From: an uncultured Aquimarina sp.
Lineage (GTDB): Bacteria; Bacteroidota; Bacteroidia; Flavobacteriales; Flavobacteriaceae
Length of the DNA stretch: 39,873 bases
Direction: 5' to 3'
NCBI GenBank assembly: GCA_947493495.1
Contig: CANLRN010000038.1
Coordinates: 1-39,873 of the forward strand
In this document: one piece after another, positions 6,093 to 14,603 of the stretch
How the letters are laid out: each line of letters begins with the position of its first letter
Position numbering within the stretch: the stretch's first letter is position 1
The notes under the pieces: model-generated
Seen by the model: the letters and a program-made list of their open reading frames with translations, nothing else
Told to the model about the DNA's origin: nothing
The model's database searches: none
Program-made: the position numbers and the translations under genes

Positions 6093-8747
6093 TTATTGCT
6101 TAACTACTATTTTTGTCGTTATCTTTCTTCCTTCATCAAATATGTTTATAATATAAGATCCAGATGCCATTGAACTCATGTCAATAGTGTTTTGACCTTC
6201 TTCTAAAACAGTTTCTTGCATCAATACTCCAAGTACATTATATACCTTAACTAGATTTCCACTCATATCACCTTCAAAATTGATGACATCAACAACTGGA
6301 TTAGGATATAGTTTTACAGTATCTAAATCAGTAGGAATAGAACTTCTATTTGAAGTGTAAGTAACAACTAATGCTGGTTTTGCTACTGAATTGTTTTCTT
6401 TGGAAGCAAATGCAAAATCATTTCCAGAAAGAGCTTCTATAATCATTGAAATTCGGTTTCCAGAAATTTGTCCCGTTTTTAAGGCAACTGTTTTTGTGCT
6501 TCCTATTTCGAAACTTCCATTAACAGATCCTAATTGTGCTCCTTTACCAGGTTTGTTACCATTAGACAGATTGGTTTCTGACCAATTATTACCATTACCC
6601 TTATACACTTCTACATTACCACTTCCTGAATCAGAAAATACAGTAAATTTAAGATCAGCCTTAGTTATAGTCCCATTTATTGATGATAAATCAAACATCA
6701 AATATCCTGAACGTCTGTTAGACTCTACACGAACCATATCCGAATTGTTTCGGGTATTACCTTGTAAAAAGGCATCATTAACAGGAGTTAAAGTTACTGT
6801 TTGTTGCTGAGAAGTCTGCCCACTTTTTGTAACTACTACTCTATCTATATTATACAAGAAACCTGATCCACCACTAAATGATAACCTTAGCGTCTTACGG
6901 CCTGAAGGTAACGAAACTGTAGCCGAATATTTTTTATAGTCATGCCATCTTCCATTGGTAGGAATATTAATAGATCCGACAGTATTTCCATTTTCAGCAA
7001 TATTAAGTTTTCCTCCTGCTCCATTACTCGAAGCATATACATCTACGACATATTGTCCATTACCATTTACGTTTACAGCATAATCAGTATAATCTCCATT
7101 TTTGATGAATCCTAAATTCTTACCTGAAGAACCAGGAGTATCTTCTGTACGCACGCTACCTGATTTAGAAGTATAATTTTCTGCCTGGAAATTACCAGGA
7201 ATCGCTATAGCTCCTGAAGGTGGTGGAGGTGGTGGAGGTGGAGTCCCGCAATCAGAATCAGCTAATATCGCTGCTGGTCCATTCCCATTAGGTTTATTAT
7301 ATGCTTTAGACAAAACAAATTTATCCATTTCAAAACCATCTTCTCTCATAGAGAAAGAAATAGTGTGTACTCCAGCAGATGGCACATTAATAAATATTCT
7401 TTGTGCTTCTCCACAGTGATTTGCATTGGTTCGTTGCTTACTTTCCCATGTCCACTGGTTTTTTCCTGAGCACCACTGTAATCGTTGCCCAGAATCTGGC
7501 CATGTTCCATTTATTCCTACATGAACACCATTATCTTCACTACCAGAAGAATAAGCTCTTACCCAAACAAAATATTTTCCTGCACTAGAAAATTTAACTT
7601 TATAATCTATTATTGCATGTTTTCCAGGATCATTACTAAAATTATCTCCATTTAATGGGTCTCCGTGAGTTACTCTGGTATCTGGCAAAATTTCTAGATA
7701 TCCTCCTTTACTTGCTCCATTGTGATGACTTGGATCAGGATCTGGTGTAGGTGTACCCCCATTACTGCCATCAAGCACATACCATCTTCTCTTTCCAGTT
7801 TTGGATTGACTTACAAAATCTTCTGCTTCTACAGCAGCAACACCGTTTCTTTCTTCGAAAACTTTATCTTCACAAGGTGTTGGAGGATTTGGATTTGATC
7901 CAGTAGTATTGGTTATGTATCTATCCCAAAATTTTGAATTATTATCTGCTTTCCCTCCGATATTTAAAATCCACCAGTTTTCTACACAATCTGAATAATC
8001 TACACCACCAGTAGAAATAGAAGAATGAGAAGGAAAATGTCCATGTCTTTGTATTACACGATCAGCTTCTACCCATAAAGCTTTAGCTTTTGCATTAGGT
8101 GAGTTTTTAGCTCGAGTAAGAAATGACTTATCTCTACTTCGGTAATTAGGTGTCCCATTTCCACCACTATTACCATCAGCTATTTTAGTAAAATTTGTAT
8201 TGCTTCTTACCCAATTAAGATCAGCTGGTGTAGTTTGATCCATATTCCATTGACTATGCTGAACGACAATAACATTGTTTTTTATGATATTGGCAGAAAT
8301 ACCATCATTAAGTAATGCTTGACACCAATCGCGTGTTATGTCTGATTGTCCTGCTTCTTGCACCCATACTTTACCTCCACTATTAAGTATAGGCTTTACT
8401 TTATTCTTAATTCTATTTACAGATGCATTCCTATTAGCATCAGCATCGGTCCAATTACTACTACCGAAAACTAAATCGAAAAGTTGGTCAGAATCAATAA
8501 ATCTTCCACCTTGTCTACCTATAGCTCCCGCTACTCCATAAATATTTACCCCGGCTAAATCACTGTGCGCGAGCATTGAACCCAATGCTGCTTGAGCATG
8601 GATGTCATCAGGATCCGGTTTACTGTCGAATTGTGCAATAATAATGTCCTTGTTCTTATTAAAAGAAGGACGATTTTGCGCATTAATAGTAAATGAAAGC
8701 CCAAATACTATTAAAATGGTTAAAAAATTAAGTTTGATTAATCTCAT
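6093..8747 (-). CDS. Secreted nucleoside-hydrolase-like protein with GH115_C-like, CBM6 and DNRLRE domains
   Basis: An 884-residue secreted multidomain protein. Residues 1-23 are a signal peptide. About 34-280 looks like a nucleoside-hydrolase-type Rossmann domain (IIAQFDSKPDPDDIHAQAAL, compare the family's DxDxGxDD Ca2+ site, but the spacing differs). About 295-482 resembles the C-terminal domain of GH115 glucuronidases (VEAEDF, GYLEILPD, YKVKFSSAGKYFVWVRAY). A proline linker precedes a CBM6 at 512-643 (FQAENY, GDYTDYAVNV, IDRVVV). A DNRLRE/CBM96-like domain spans 651-798, and a T9SS type A domain ends the protein. A related fold occurs in the cellulose-binding Sde182 nucleoside-hydrolase-like family (PF07632), but I cannot confirm membership. 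A polysaccharide-binding or debranching role fits the locus; the true activity is unknown. Confidence 0.8.
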   Translation of the reverse strand: MRLIKLNFLTILIVFGLSFTINAQNRPSFNKNKDIIIAQFDSKPDPDDIHAQAALGSMLAHSDLAGVNIYGVAGAIGRQGGRFIDSDQLFDLVFGSSNWTDADANRNASVNRIKNKVKPILNSGGKVWVQEAGQSDITRDWCQALLNDGISANIIKNNVIVVQHSQWNMDQTTPADLNWVRSNTNFTKIADGNSGGNGTPNYRSRDKSFLTRAKNSPNAKAKALWVEADRVIQRHGHFPSHSSISTGGVDYSDCVENWWILNIGGKADNNSKFWDRYITNTTGSNPNPPTPCEDKVFEERNGVAAVEAEDFVSQSKTGKRRWYVLDGSNGGTPTPDPDPSHHNGASKGGYLEILPDTRVTHGDPLNGDNFSNDPGKHAIIDYKVKFSSAGKYFVWVRAYSSGSEDNGVHVGINGTWPDSGQRLQWCSGKNQWTWESKQRTNANHCGEAQRIFINVPSAGVHTISFSMREDGFEMDKFVLSKAYNKPNGNGPAAILADSDCGTPPPPPPPPSGAIAIPGNFQAENYTSKSGSVRTEDTPGSSGKNLGFIKNGDYTDYAVNVNGNGQYVVDVYASSNGAGGKLNIAENGNTVGSINIPTNGRWHDYKKYSATVSLPSGRKTLRLSFSGGSGFLYNIDRVVVTKSGQTSQQQTVTLTPVNDAFLQGNTRNNSDMVRVESNRRSGYLMFDLSSINGTITKADLKFTVFSDSGSGNVEVYKGNGNNWSETNLSNGNKPGKGAQLGSVNGSFEIGSTKTVALKTGQISGNRISMIIEALSGNDFAFASKENNSVAKPALVVTYTSNRSSIPTDLDTVKLYPNPVVDVINFEGDMSGNLVKVYNVLGVLMQETVLEEGQNTIDMSSMASGSYIINIFDEGRKITTKIVVKQ

Positions 8748-9245
8748 AAGTATAGTTATTAAAAATGTGTGAATGTGTTCGGTTTATTTCTAAAGAAATG
8801 AAGTTGAAATGAATACTTTGGTTAACTACAATTCAAAACAACTTTTCAATAGTTGGTTTAATATATTTATTACCTTACAAGATATTAATTCTCTATTAAA
8901 TTGAAAGGTCAGAATCACGTTTCGATGATATAAAACTAGAATTCGTATGGATTTAAATAGTATTTGTATATCCATAAAAAAATCAGTTTTAATTTTTAAA
9001 CCGCATTATATTTATACAGTAAACTTACTAACTCATAGTCACATCTATTAAACTTACTTAATACATTTATTTTCAATCTATTAAAATTATTTCAACCTTA
9101 TTTATCCATTAAAACTATAGTTTGTGCTATGAATTTTTTTTTAGTAAAAAATTCTATTTTGAATATATATCGCGCCTAAAAAGGTATAAGAAGAAAACTA
9201 ACTTTTAAGATGTTAGCCTTCTTCTTATACAATTACTTCTAGAGA
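8748..9245. other. AT-rich intergenic region
   Basis: A 498-bp stretch with no gene. It holds the 5' leader of the 884-residue protein, with a TGTGTGAATGTGTT stretch at 8766-8779, and the terminator of the GH5-CBM3 gene at 9184-9230. Nothing else was recognised; no TAnnTTTG box was found near the leftward start. Confidence 0.5.
9184..9230 (-). terminator. Probable terminator of the GH5-CBM3 gene
   Basis: A 19-bp inverted repeat with two mismatches: GTATAAGAAG... at 9184-9202 pairs with ...CTTCTTATAC at 9212-9230, with a 9-nt loop. A short T-run follows on the minus strand. It begins 15 nt past the stop codon. Confidence 0.7.
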
Positions 9246-12200
9246 TTACTTTTTGATAAATCGTTGAGTTATCTCGTTTTCTTTATTATTATTTATTTTA
9301 ATAAAATATACTCCTGAATTAAGATCAAAAGTGTTAAGTTCTACTTCTTTAGCTGATGGTTTTACAGCTATCTTCTTAATAATTCTTCCTGTTATGTCTA
9401 CTAAGCTGATTACAGCTCCATCTATAAAAGTATTACTTTGTATAAATAGCCTATCTTCTACTGGGTTTGGAAATATTTTGACACCAGTATTATCAGAAAT
9501 TGGACTTTTTAGTGCATCACCACAATTAGGAGCATCATTACTATTACTAAAATAGATAGTAAAATCACCACTTTTAGCTACTAATGCAAAATTATCTCCA
9601 TCTACTACAGCGTAATATCCACCGTCTAGATTAGGAAATCCAGTCCCTGATAACGTAATACTTGGTTGTGCCGAATCTAAATTCTGAGTAGTAATCTTAG
9701 TATTTAAATCATTCCACCAACTAGGGATACCATTATTAGTATTCATAGAGAATTGCCACAATCCATTATTGGCTAAATCCCAATTAATTGTAAAGTTGAT
9801 TACATTACTTAAATCTGGTCCGCCTTTTCCTATAACATAACTATTTGAATAAAAATTAGCTATGGTAGGTAATGCGTTATTTAGTGGTGCACCAAAATTA
9901 CAATCTCCTCCAGTAGGAGGAACTGGATTTCTAGTTACGGTAATTGAATTCGATAAATCAAAATTACCTACCAGATCAGCTGCATTATTCCCTACTGCTG
10001 CGCCTTGAAGTCCATCTTCATAGCGTAAGTACCAAATTAAACAAGTACCTGTTCCTGCAACATCAAAGTTTACGCCTTCTAAAGCAGCAATTGTTGGTGG
10101 TAATCCTAATATCTCTAATTGATCATCGGTAACTACCCAAGTAGCATTACTTCCTGAACTTCCTGATACCGAAATACCACTTACATTATCTTCTATTCCA
10201 TCTCCTACTGTAAAGGTAAATGGACCGCCTGTAATAACTCCGCCGTCTACAACTGGGGGATTAACTACTACTGGATTTCTTGTAACTGTTATAGAATTCG
10301 ATAAATCAAAATTACCTACAAGATCAGCTGCATTATTCCCTACTGCTGCGCCTTGAAGTCCGTCTTCATAGCGTAAGTACCAAATTAAACAAGTACCTGT
10401 TCCTGCAACATCAAAGTTTACACCTTCTAAAGCAGCAATTGTTGGTGGTAATCCTAATATCTCTAATTGATCATCGGTAACTACCCAAGTAGCATTACTT
10501 CCTGAACTACCTGATACCGAAATACCGCTTACATTATCTTCTATCCCATCTCCTACTGTAAAGGTAAATGGACCGCCTGTAATAACTCCGCCATCTACAA
10601 CTGGTGGATTAACTACTACTGGATTTCTTGTAACTGTTATAGAATTCGATAAATCAAAATTACCTACCAGATCAGCTGCATTATTCCCTACTGCTGCGCC
10701 TTGAAGTCCATCTTCATAGCGTAAGTACCAAATTAAACAAGTACCTGTTCCTGCAACATCAAAGTTTACGCCTTCTAAAGCAGCAATTGTTGGTGGTAAT
10801 CCTAATATCTCTAATTGATCATCGGTAACTACCCAAGTAGCATTACTTCCTGAACTTCCTGATACCGAAATACCACTTACATTATCTTCTATTCCATCTC
10901 CTACTGTAAAGGTAAATGGACCGCCTGTAATTGTACCTCCATCTACCACTACTGGGTTTCTTGTAACTGTTATAGAATTTGATAAATCAAAATTACCTAC
11001 AAGATCAGCTGCGTTGTTTCCTACTGCTGCGCCTTGAAGTCCGTCTTCATAGCGTAAGTACCAAATTAAACAAGTACCTGTTCCTGCAACATCAAAGTTT
11101 ACACCTTCTAAAGCAGCAATTGTTGGTGGTAATCCTAATATCTCTAATTGATCATCGGTAACTACCCAAGTAGCATTACTTCCTGAACTACCTGATACCG
11201 AAATACCACTTACATTATCTTCTATCCCATCTCCTACTGTAAAAGTAAATGGACCGCCTGTAATAACTCCTCCATCTACAACTGGGGGATTAACTACTAC
11301 TGGATTTCTTGTAACTGTTATAGAATTTGATAAATCAAAATTACCTGCAAGATTAGCTGCATTGTTTCCTACTGCTGCTCCTTGAAGTCCATCTTCATAG
11401 CGTAAGTACCAAATTAAACAAGTACCTGTTCCTGCAACATCAAAGTTTACGCCTTCTAAAGCAGCAATTGTTGGTGGTAATCCTAATATCTCTAATTGAT
11501 CATCGGTAACTACCCAAGTAGCATTACTTCCTGAACTACCTGATACCGAAATACCACTTACATTGTCTTCTATACCATCACCTACTGTAAAGGCAAATGG
11601 ACCGCCTGTAATAACTCCGCCATCTACAACTGGGGGATTAGGGTTGCCATTCGGTTCTACACCACTAATCAACTTCCCGTTGAGGTATAATGCAACCTTA
11701 TCAGATCGCCCGAATTCTTTTAGAATACCGTTATATGAGTAGTCATTGGACTGGTCTGTATCACTAAATTGACTATTAGCAATTTTAGCTTCTATTCGCC
11801 CAGAGCCAGCATCTCTTCCTAATATCCCTGTAGCAGGATCAAAAGTTAGTTCTAGATAATATGAATTCCCTTCTATATTCACAAACCTACCTTTTACATT
11901 AGTATTCCCAACTACTGCATAGTCTACAGAGAAGTTTAAAGGTAAATCTTCTTCAGTCTCAAACCAATATCGGATACTAAGATCTGCATATGATACTCCT
12001 TCTGATGAATTATTAAAAATCCTAAGATGTGGCTTGATCACATTACTGATTACAGATGTTGATGCGTCTTTATATTCTAGAGTCAATACTCCATCTCCTC
12101 CAATTTGAATATTTCTAGAAGTAGATTCTTTCGTAATCCCATTAATTCCTGTAGCTACAGAAGTAATTGCATAAGCTCCATCAGGGAGTCCACTAAGATC

Positions 12201-13526
12201 TAATTCATAGGGAGCACTTATATCTTCGCCAACTAATACTCCATTACTAAAAAATTCTACTTTGGCAACAGTATTGTTTTCGTTAAGTAAATTGGCTTCT
12301 ATGTGTACATCACTCCCTGACACGAATTTATCCCCAGATTTTGGAGACAATAGAGAAAGATAAATGGATTCACCGCCAGACATTTCTTCCATTTTAAGGG
12401 CATGTTCTTTGTAAATGGCAACTTCTGTATCGCCTTCAAGAACAGCAAATTTATCTCTTGGGGTTTCATTATCTGGAAACCACCAAAATGCACTGGCTCC
12501 TATTTTCTTTTCTTCGATAAACCCATAAATTTCTTCCCACCACTCGAAACGTTCCTGTATTTCTACATTAAATTCTCCTATGTACAAGGGTTTTTCTAAT
12601 ATTTTATGAGATTCATCTGCCCATTGACATATTAATGCCATGGTCTCTTCTAACGTAAAGTCTGCCCAACTTTCTCTTATGTAAGGATGTGCTGATGTAA
12701 AATCTACATAGGGAGATTCATGGATTTTTATAAAATCATTTCCTTCATCACCTCCAAATCCATATTTTAATCCATGTGCTTCCAAGCCAGTTCCTAAAAG
12801 ATGGTTGGTGTCTATTCCTTTAATAAATTCTCCCATATCATCTACCCAAGCTCTTAATGTATCAGAAGAAAGATCATCTCCAAAACCTTGGTATCTAGGT
12901 TCGTTCATTAATTCCCAAGCAAGAATCGTTGGGTCATTACGATATTCTACTCCATCGTAGTGATTAACACGGGTAATAAAATACTTTACGTAATCTTTGT
13001 ATCCTTGTATGGCATCTTCGTTTGTGAAAAACTGTCCTTGATCATGACTTCCACCACCTGCTACATCAATCCCTTCCCACTTAAGTCTATCTTTAATTCC
13101 CCCATAATCATTCCAGTAATTCTCTAAAGCAACAATCAGTTTAATACCGTTAGCTTCAGCAGATTTAACGACATAATCAAATAGAGAAAATTGTCCTTCA
13201 CTATAGACTCCTTTTTGTGGCTCGAATCCATGCCAGTCTTCATGACTAAACCCCCAAAGTCGTACAACTCTAACTCCATTGACGTATAATCTTCGCATAT
13301 GTGTATCAATACGGTCTTTATCCATAAATTGGGTTTCTATATCTCCACTAGAAGATCCATAGGTAAAAAAATCGTAGACATTAGCTCCAGAAAAATAAAA
13401 AGGTTTTCCATCCAACATAAATTTATCTCCTTCAGCATAAACAAAACCAGAGCTTTGAGAATGCATATAATAGCCTGTAGTGATCATGCAACATAAAATA
13501 AGTATTTTTTTGAAAAAAGTTTCCAT
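9246..13526 (-). CDS. Secreted GH5 (mannanase/cellulase-like) enzyme with Ig, CBM3, five repeat modules and T9SS tail
   Basis: A 1426-residue secreted enzyme. A signal peptide ends near residue 24. About 26-380 is a GH5 TIM barrel: acid/base E209 in AWELMNEPR, nucleophile E318 in PLYIGEFNV, and an N-terminal strand (FSGANVYDF, VRVVRLWGF) that looks most like GH5_7 mannanases, though endoglucanase activity is possible. Residues 386-476 are a bacterial Ig-like domain (VEFFSNG, LPDGAYAITSVA). Residues 478-622 are a CBM3 (LRIFNNSSEGV, LSIRYWF), a crystalline-cellulose binder. Five ~105-residue modules follow (636-741, 751-856, 862-967, 978-1083, 1094-1199), then a ~130-residue domain shared with the other two cellulases (1208-1336), then T9SS type A (FPNPV, NSGVYFIKI). 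It has its own terminator. It probably attacks mannan or glucan within cellulosic material. Confidence 0.9.
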   Translation of the reverse strand: METFFKKILILCCMITTGYYMHSQSSGFVYAEGDKFMLDGKPFYFSGANVYDFFTYGSSSGDIETQFMDKDRIDTHMRRLYVNGVRVVRLWGFSHEDWHGFEPQKGVYSEGQFSLFDYVVKSAEANGIKLIVALENYWNDYGGIKDRLKWEGIDVAGGGSHDQGQFFTNEDAIQGYKDYVKYFITRVNHYDGVEYRNDPTILAWELMNEPRYQGFGDDLSSDTLRAWVDDMGEFIKGIDTNHLLGTGLEAHGLKYGFGGDEGNDFIKIHESPYVDFTSAHPYIRESWADFTLEETMALICQWADESHKILEKPLYIGEFNVEIQERFEWWEEIYGFIEEKKIGASAFWWFPDNETPRDKFAVLEGDTEVAIYKEHALKMEEMSGGESIYLSLLSPKSGDKFVSGSDVHIEANLLNENNTVAKVEFFSNGVLVGEDISAPYELDLSGLPDGAYAITSVATGINGITKESTSRNIQIGGDGVLTLEYKDASTSVISNVIKPHLRIFNNSSEGVSYADLSIRYWFETEEDLPLNFSVDYAVVGNTNVKGRFVNIEGNSYYLELTFDPATGILGRDAGSGRIEAKIANSQFSDTDQSNDYSYNGILKEFGRSDKVALYLNGKLISGVEPNGNPNPPVVDGGVITGGPFAFTVGDGIEDNVSGISVSGSSGSNATWVVTDDQLEILGLPPTIAALEGVNFDVAGTGTCLIWYLRYEDGLQGAAVGNNAANLAGNFDLSNSITVTRNPVVVNPPVVDGGVITGGPFTFTVGDGIEDNVSGISVSGSSGSNATWVVTDDQLEILGLPPTIAALEGVNFDVAGTGTCLIWYLRYEDGLQGAAVGNNAADLVGNFDLSNSITVTRNPVVVDGGTITGGPFTFTVGDGIEDNVSGISVSGSSGSNATWVVTDDQLEILGLPPTIAALEGVNFDVAGTGTCLIWYLRYEDGLQGAAVGNNAADLVGNFDLSNSITVTRNPVVVNPPVVDGGVITGGPFTFTVGDGIEDNVSGISVSGSSGSNATWVVTDDQLEILGLPPTIAALEGVNFDVAGTGTCLIWYLRYEDGLQGAAVGNNAADLVGNFDLSNSITVTRNPVVVNPPVVDGGVITGGPFTFTVGDGIEDNVSGISVSGSSGSNATWVVTDDQLEILGLPPTIAALEGVNFDVAGTGTCLIWYLRYEDGLQGAAVGNNAADLVGNFDLSNSITVTRNPVPPTGGDCNFGAPLNNALPTIANFYSNSYVIGKGGPDLSNVINFTINWDLANNGLWQFSMNTNNGIPSWWNDLNTKITTQNLDSAQPSITLSGTGFPNLDGGYYAVVDGDNFALVAKSGDFTIYFSNSNDAPNCGDALKSPISDNTGVKIFPNPVEDRLFIQSNTFIDGAVISLVDITGRIIKKIAVKPSAKEVELNTFDLNSGVYFIKINNNKENEITQRFIKK
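9519..9905 (-). repeat. Shared ~130-residue candidate binding module (copy in GH5-CBM3)
   Basis: Codes residues 1208-1336, starting DCNFGAPLNNALPTI and ending near APNC. It has exposed-looking aromatics (GLWQFSMNTN, PSWWND, GGYYA) and two cysteines near its ends. Homologous copies lie at 17517-17897 and 20277-20657. I do not recognise a named family; position and aromatics suggest carbohydrate binding. Confidence 0.7.
9930..11621 (-). repeat. Five tandem ~105-residue modules in the GH5-CBM3 gene
   Basis: Copies lie at 11304-11621, 10959-11276, 10626-10943, 10278-10595 and 9930-10247, joined by short NPVVVNPPVV-type linkers (the third has the shorter NPVVV). They are nearly identical in protein and DNA, differing mostly at silent positions. 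The first copy has FAFTV and AANLAGN where the others have FTFTV and AADLVGN. Each has one cysteine, in [13 protein letters not shown]. Confidence 0.92.
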
Positions 13527-13628
13527 AATTAAATGATTTGGTTTTTGTGTGAAAAATTAGTTTTATTAAAATATAGTATGATTAGTATTAAACATATCTT
13601 GAATAGTGCTTTGATGGTTATTAAAAAG

Positions 13629-14391
13629 TTATTTTATAATTTGTTCTGTGAATTCAATATTTTTTCTGGAGACCTGTATGAAATACATTCTTGATTCTAG
13701 TACATACATCTCTATTTTTATTTCTTTAGAGCCATTTGGTAACTGTAGATACGCTACTACTTTTCCTGAAACATCGATAATATTGATAATCGTACCTTCT
13801 AAATCTGTTCTGCTGGATATCATCAATCAGTGCTACAGTTCTCATATCATAAACACGGTTTCCATCAATAGTATGAGGAAACGTTTCTAAGCTATCATAA
13901 TTAGAGTGTCCATCTGCTACTGTATATAATATATCAGAGGAAGTAATCGGTTTTCTATTTAGCATATAAGATAGATCCAAATACTTATATCCTGTTCCTT
14001 CTAATTCAGGAACAGAATATTCTCTGTAAAATAAATCTCCTTCTAACTTCCACCATCGATGTCCATTATTAGTTGCATCACTAAATTGTACTCTTCTAGG
14101 AGCTGTAGGGTTAGAAACATCCCATACTCCTGTGGCAGCTTGGCCATTGATCATTAAATAATTACGATGGTATGTGTTTATCCGATCACCTTCAGGGAAA
14201 TTAGCTAAAAATGTTCCAACAGGCCAGATTCGTGTTGTCATTTTAGGACCAGCGGTCTCATTATAAGCATCTACAATAGATGTTATTACAAATCCAAAAG
14301 AAATAGAAATCGCAATAGCGTAAAAGAGAGTAAAATGTGACTTCTTTATATATGCTTTCCAACCAATTTTACTAGTAAGTGTTGGTTTCAT
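13629..14391 (-). pseudogene. Broken gene: N-terminus of an anchored beta-propeller-like protein joined out of frame to a T9SS tail
   Basis: From ATG 14391 the frame encodes a basic start, one membrane segment (FTLFYAIAISISFGFVITSI), then a region with beta-propeller (LVIVD-like) character, such as MINGQAATGVWDVSNPTAPRR and GYKYLDLSYMLN. It stays open to 13726, but its last ~30 codons make no sense. At about 13820 the meaningful reading moves to another frame, whose end at 13629 is a T9SS type A tail lacking its YPNPV start (GTIINIIDVSGKVV, SRMYFIQV). The simplest reading is an internal deletion that removed the middle of a larger secreted protein and left a frameshift at the junction. The TTTGTGTT leader resembles that of its neighbours, so it was once part of the locus. 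The short C-terminal piece may still be read but is probably not functional. Confidence 0.72.
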
Positions 14392-14557
14392 AATAATTGA
14401 TGAGTTTGTGTTAGTTAGGTGTTTTTGCAAAATGGTATTTAATACCAATTTACTGAGTAGTTATTTTCTATAGGCTATATGTGTATGGTGAGACTTATTT
14501 TTTGTATGTAAATTAAAAGGTGATTAGTATACACCTATTTTTTAAAATATTAAAAAA

Positions 14558-14583
14558 AGAGAGGTTGTAAGTACAACCTCTCT
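14558..14583 (-). terminator. Rho-independent terminator of the GH5-GH48 gene
   Basis: A perfect 12-bp stem with a 2-nt top: AGAGAGGTTGTA (14558-14569) pairs with TACAACCTCTCT (14572-14583). A T-run follows on the minus strand. It begins about 20 nt after the stop codon. Confidence 0.9.
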
Positions 14584-14603
14584 CAGTTATAATTATAATA
14601 ACA

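Noticed and set aside
13726..14448. Intact 240-residue protein from ATG 14448
   Set aside because: The first 19 codons lie upstream of a better start at 14391, and the last ~30 codons are a frame-shifted reading of a T9SS tail. The gene is better described as broken.
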